Source: Synaphobranchus kaupii (Eukaryota > Chordata > Actinopteri > Anguilliformes > Synaphobranchidae). Taken from it: 64,000 nt of DNA. The notes under the pieces are model-generated. The model did no database searches, was not told the origin of the DNA, and saw only the letters and a program-made list of their open reading frames with translations. Where the stretch lies: contig CM056377.1 in NCBI GenBank assembly GCA_029718625.1, positions 35,174,771 through 35,238,770 of the forward strand. The letters are read 5' to 3'. Below, piece after piece: positions 59,023-64,000 of this stretch. The stretch's first letter is position 1, and the number at the start of each line of letters is the position of its first letter. The position numbers and the translations under genes are program-made.

Positions 59023-62000
59023 TAAGACGGAACATGACTAGTGGAGTTAAAAAAAAAAAAAGGGAGAAATGACCTAAGACTGAGAGAGTGAATGTACCAA
59101 AACCCAAAAGAGAAAATGTCTTTGCATTAGCAAAACGTGAATAAAGCTAACAGACTTATTATCATCAGTTTGGAATCAAATGCTTACATTTTTTACATTT
59201 CAATCCAAGTGTAACAACTGCCGTTGTAGTTTGTATAGAACACGGTAGAACATGTAGAAAAGGCCATTAGTAAAAACCCACTGTTTCATGTGGGCCGGCT
59301 TTGTAATTGATGGATAAGTGCGCGATTTAGCAGCGCTCGAGTCAGAGGTCGGAGCGGGCGGCCTGAAGCTAGTAACCCATGCAGAGTGAAGTGAGCTAAG
59401 TCTCGGGTTCCTGTCTCTGCAAAAATGACTTCATATCACATTGCATTGTCTTTGTACGTTTATTCGATGTAGAAAGGCTCGTTGGCCGTCAGTGCTTAAA
59501 TAATCAAGCCCTCCAGTGCATTTAACAGTTTACTCTTGGCCACATGAAAGCACATTATTCTGGCACTATTGCTATAGTTCGGTGAACGAAGCGGAAGGCT
59601 TCAAATAAATCTGATGTGAAACGTAAGGAGTTCTGGATTTGACAGAACGAAAGGCAGAGGGCCCTTTTTTGGGTTCTCAGCTTCTTCTCTTCTGTAGGAC
59701 ACAGCCGTGCATGACCACGAGTCTGCTGAACGGGGCACAAATGTGGAAGCTGTAGGCAGGGGTGTCCTTCAGTCACACACGCACACGCACGCGCGCGGTG
59801 GGATCGGTTTGCGCGATTGTCATCGCGGCTCTCCGTCCGTGACCGTGGCTAATGGCGGCGTGGTTGCAGGCGAACCGCAGAGCCTGGCAAACGGAGGCCT
59901 CGGCGCGCAGCGCTCTCACACGCGGCGAGTAAGTCAAACGGAGAAGCGCCCTCTCGCCCGAGGAAGCTGGGGTAGAAATCAGAGCGACGGCCCGGCGAAC
60001 GCGGCGAAAAGCGGTCGTTACCGTTGGCTTCGGCGGAGAGAAAAGCAGGCGTCTGATGGTCCCGGTTTTGAGGTCGGCCCGACGCCCTCTGATTTACAGC
60101 GCGTGTCACGAAAGCTGGCGCAGAGGCGCAAACGAGCAGGGGTGGGTGGGAGAGGCCGTGGATTGAGACGCGCGGCCTGCCTTGATTTATCCGCTCGGGC
60201 GCAGACAGTGCGATGACTTTAGCGCGTCCGCCCGCTTCCACGGGAGTGGATAATGAGCTGGATTCTCAGACAGCCGTGCGGCTCGTTGTAGCGTTGACCA
60301 CACAGCGCCTTTGACCGCAAGCAAACACACTGGAACGGTTTGGAATCTTGGCCACCGCCCCCCCCCCCCCCACACACACACAGACACACACTCACACATA
60401 CGCTGTGGTCGCCTGTGTGGATAAGCTCCACAGTCCAAACCCAAACGGACCGCTGGTCTCCCCCAGTCGCCTCTAAACTGGCCTAGCCCGGACGAGCCTC
60501 GCGAGAGATCATTTTGAGTGGAGAAAGTTCTTGTGGTAAAAATGAGGTCTGGCAGCATTCTCGCTTTTTTCCTCATTTTACCCCTTTTTTTTCCCTTTTT
60601 GCTGGCAGTTTTCCCCTTCCCAGCATAGCCGGGTAATGAGAGATCTGCAAACTGCTGTTCGGAATTAAATCCTTGGAATAAATGAGAAACACATGTACGC
60701 GCTTGTCGGTAATAACAGCCCTGACTCCACAACAAGCCGTGGTCGCCGCGTGCTGAGCGAGAGAGTGAGAGAGACGGTGGTTTTTATATAATCACAGTAA
60801 TAGCATGTGTTTATCTGGTTTTGGCAAAAGGACGAGCGAAATACTTCGGTATTTTGGCTCTTCCAAATAGGACGCGGTTTTGGTTTTGTGAAGAGCCGCA
60901 GCTCCCCACGCCCTCCCCTCTAATTCATTTAGCGCTCGCCCGCGAACGGCGAGTAAGCCCGGCTGATTAATGCAGTGCCTGGGCTTCGCCGGGCCCCCCT
61001 CGTGTTTATAAAATGCGGTGCGCCGTGAGTGCTGTGGTCTGGGTTGGAAATCACGGAAAAGTGACAGTCATCCTAGAAAAAAATAAAAACCCATCTGTCC
61101 CAGGTGTGAGAAAAAAAAAAAGGAAGGGAATGTGGGAGAGAGTCGAGAGAGAGAGAATGAGAGAGACACCCGTCTCCAGGAGGCTAACAGAAGCGCTAGC
61201 TCCCTGCCAAGTTGGCCTGAGAGAGAGAGTGAAAGGTCTCCTCAGTCAGGCCCCGCGTGACGCGATGCCTGACAGAGCGTCGGCCTGGTGGCCCGGCGCG
61301 GGCCTTCTCCCGGAAACCGCAAAGTAGAAGTGGCGTCGGGTTGCCAGGCTGTCTCGGTGTGGAGGCGAGCGTGGAGTGAACCCCTCTCCGCGCTCCACCT
61401 GCCTGTTACCTGTCAGAGCCGCTTAACCCAGCCCTGCTCCCGGCAATCAGACAGGTGCCCTGACTGACCTATCGCAGAGCAGAACTTTCTCCATTTTAAA
61501 AACTAACTTCGCCAACGGCAACACCACTTAGTGATGGCTAACTGTGTTGTTCATGCCGTGAATGGATATTGAAATTGAATTGATGTGTCGTCACAAAGTA
61601 CTTTCAAGTAAGTGCCATACATTGAAGGTGGAAGTCACTTGCGCTTGTAGATTTGCTTCAAAAACCCATTATACTGTACCTGTAGCTAATTTCACACTTG
61701 CATTACAATTGAATTGATCTGGAAAAGGTTGAAGGAGAGAAATGCTGGATTCATTTCCTGAAGACACAAAAGGAAACAGTTGCGTGTTATTAATTATTAA
61801 CTATTGCTATATACAGTAACGCTTACCTTACAATAATCAGTACAAACTAATGTTAAATTATCTAATTAGTAAGCTCCAAGTAGACAGTCATGAGGAATTG
61901 ATGACAATGACAGTCAAATCTAAATTAATTGAAACATTGATTGAATCTGAATTGGAGTTTCAATGGGAAGGTTTAGTTAAAAATTATCATATTGAAAGGT

Positions 62001-64000
62001 CTGTTAAAATCAGATGATGTTGAAAGTTTCACTTACCAATAATTCCAGAGTCTTTTCAGTCGCCAGTACAAAGACGTTTGACAGGAAATTAAATATGATA
62101 ATGAAACCAAGTACACAACTGAAATGCACAAGGAAATGAACAAAGTCAAACTGAAATATCATATCAAAAAACATCGGCAAAAAAAGGAACAATGGCCAAA
62201 AAATTATAAAAACCGCAATCAAAATTAAATCAAGTTTTTCTCATGAACAGGGCAGTTTAATTCCAACTCGCATTCCTTTAAAATATATTTTTTTATTTCA
62301 GGGAGGATAGAACGTCCTTTCTGCTCATAAATAGGTTATCAGAAAGGAGGATTTTATTTTGTTTTAATTTTCCAAGGGGGACCTCTTGGAAAACGCAAAT
62401 CTTAATACGTGACACAATAAATAAATTAAAATCCATAATGTTCCTTCCCCTTACTCGCTATTAATAGTAAAGAGGACAGCGATGAATTCAGACAGGATTA
62501 AAATCTCTTTTTGATGTGGTTCCACTGTTCGCCGAACGCGATTTCTCGCTGTTTGGTGCAGCGGGAAACTTCAGAACTGCCGCCGATGTTTTTTTGTACG
62601 AGGAAACAATGCCAGCTGAAAAACCTCAGAGAGAGGAGTGTTTTCCCTGGGCCTGGGGGAGATCAGAGGGGGGGGGGGTTAGAGGATTTCAGAGGATGGG
62701 AATTATCAGAGTGGAAGATAGCGTTCGCAGTAGAGAATTCGGTAATTGGGATGTTAGCGGTGTAGGGGAGTGAGGAGAAGAAAAAGAACACTCAATCACA
62801 TGTTAAAGGGGACATTTCCTTTTCCTCTTCAAAGCCAGCGAATGAAATCTACCGACTAATGTCAAACTATTCGTTTTGCGTGCGTGCGTGTGTCTGTCTG
62901 CGTGTGTGTGTGTACTGTGTGAACTGTTGATCCGCGATGGGAAAGATTTCCCGTACATTCTACCTCAATTTATAGCACCGGTCATTGGGCGAACATGAGT
63001 TCTCTTTCAAGTGAAGCGCTACCACACGGACACTGGGCATAATGCCATCGATATCCCACATGAGTAGGCGAAGGGCCTATATATCCTCACAATCTGTGCG
63101 TATACCATCAGCGTCACAGGACCAATCAGCGGAGACCTTCTACATCATCACATTGGGCACGTAACGTCACTATCAGAAATGTGTCATCTGTGTGGGACTG
63201 TCCCTTCCCCTGCCGGCCCCATGAGGACCTGCTCCCAACCTTGAGTCCGTGGGAGGGGCTTCACTAGACTCCTCCCCCTTCACAAGGACTTACGTACAGT
63301 ACGGCCGTACGGTGCGCTGGCCGCGCATCCTGTTGACCGACGCTGTGACGTACGTCCGTGGAGGGGAGACCGCAGCATTGCGTCCGTTGCGCGCCAGCAA
63401 GGACGACGGCACAGTTGGACGCGGCAGTAAAAAAAAAAAAAAATACGCTACGAAACTGGCAGACTTGGAGAGCCCACTGTAGAAGCGTGTGGTAGATTAG
63501 CTCCATTCAATAGAAGTCCGTTGTAAGGGATATTATATGGAGCAAGGCTGAAAGACGGATAAGTGGCGGGGAAAAAAGAAAATGTACAAATATTGTGAAA
63601 GAGCTGAAAGACCTGATCTGCTATTCACATAATAGGCGAGGCCTGGGTCATTTGTGGCTCTTGAATGAGCATTTTGGGTGCAGCTTGACCCCTCTTTAGC
63701 CAAAAAAAAAACCCCCCTCTATAATTCCCCTCTCCTCCATTCCTTTCTCTTTTCCCTTTTTTTGTTATGTTTATCGGTAAATCAGCAAAGTCGCGGCGTA
63801 CAGTTCGTTTCAGCGCCGTAATTGTCGGCGGTGCATTCTGGGAGACCGGTGTCGGGGCGAGTAACATGAGGAAATGTTTTAGCGACTAATCACCATAAGA
63901 AAGGAGTCTTTCAGAGTGTGTGCGATTCCGCTGTCAGCGCTAAAGCCAGATAATGACTCTGTAATAATGGCACATTGTCCATACTTCAGGCTCCGGGTTG
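59023..64000. other. NFIA intron 2, unique sequence to window end
   Basis: Includes a CpG-rich stretch at 59790-60250, a poly-C/CA tract at 60358-60384, an AT-rich stretch at 61500-62500, GT-rich DNA near 62880-62915 and a GTACGGCCGTAC palindrome near 63300. NFIA exon 3 was not recognised, so the intron continues beyond the window. Confidence 0.5.

Overview
The window is vertebrate genomic DNA, almost certainly from a bony fish. Evidence: one intact exon of a vertebrate-specific transcription-factor family, a very large intron, dense (GT)n and (CT)n microsatellites, and several short non-autonomous DNA transposons of types common in teleost genomes, some with clean 8-bp target-site duplications. 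There is no prokaryotic gene organisation. The species cannot be named from the sequence.

Only one coding segment can be supported. It is a 529-bp exon at 6243-6771 on the + strand that encodes most of the DNA-binding domain of Nuclear Factor I, and its diagnostic residues point to NFIA (nfia). Bases 1-6242 are upstream (intron 1) sequence. Bases 6772-64000 appear to be intron 2: no further NFI exon was recognised in 57 kb, which fits the known very large second intron of vertebrate NFIA. The many other open frames are chance frames in repeats, GC-rich DNA or microsatellites.

Intron layout. 6.8-10.8 kb is AT-rich with a probable old SINE near 9.4 kb. 10.8-22.4 kb is mixed, with polypurine/polypyrimidine tracts and a long (GT)n block at 18.2 kb. 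22.46-23.32 kb is a G-rich 22-bp minisatellite. 28.1 kb, 35.9 kb, 39.7 kb, 46.6 kb, 47.5 kb, 57.2 kb and 58.7 kb carry short hAT-like elements; 42.9-43.9 kb is a 1-kb foldback element; 55.96-56.66 kb is another terminal-inverted-repeat element. 33.0-33.66 kb is a 48-bp minisatellite and 57.45-58.3 kb is a 58-bp minisatellite. CpG-rich patches lie near 32.3, 35.0, 39.1, 42.2, 51.2, 52.2, 58.4 and 60 kb.

Between the repeats lie moderately complex unique stretches (for example 13.0-13.3, 16.6-17.0, 26.3-26.5, 31.1-31.5 and 36.8-37.0 kb) with homeodomain-type TAAT cores, octamers and GATA-like words. NFIA introns are known to be rich in conserved developmental enhancers, so these are plausible regulatory DNA, but conservation could not be tested here. 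No new multi-gene system was found. The more unusual observations are two near-palindromic transposon insertions that would fold into long stems in the pre-mRNA, a possible unannotated first exon with a phase-matched donor, and minisatellites with higher-order structure.
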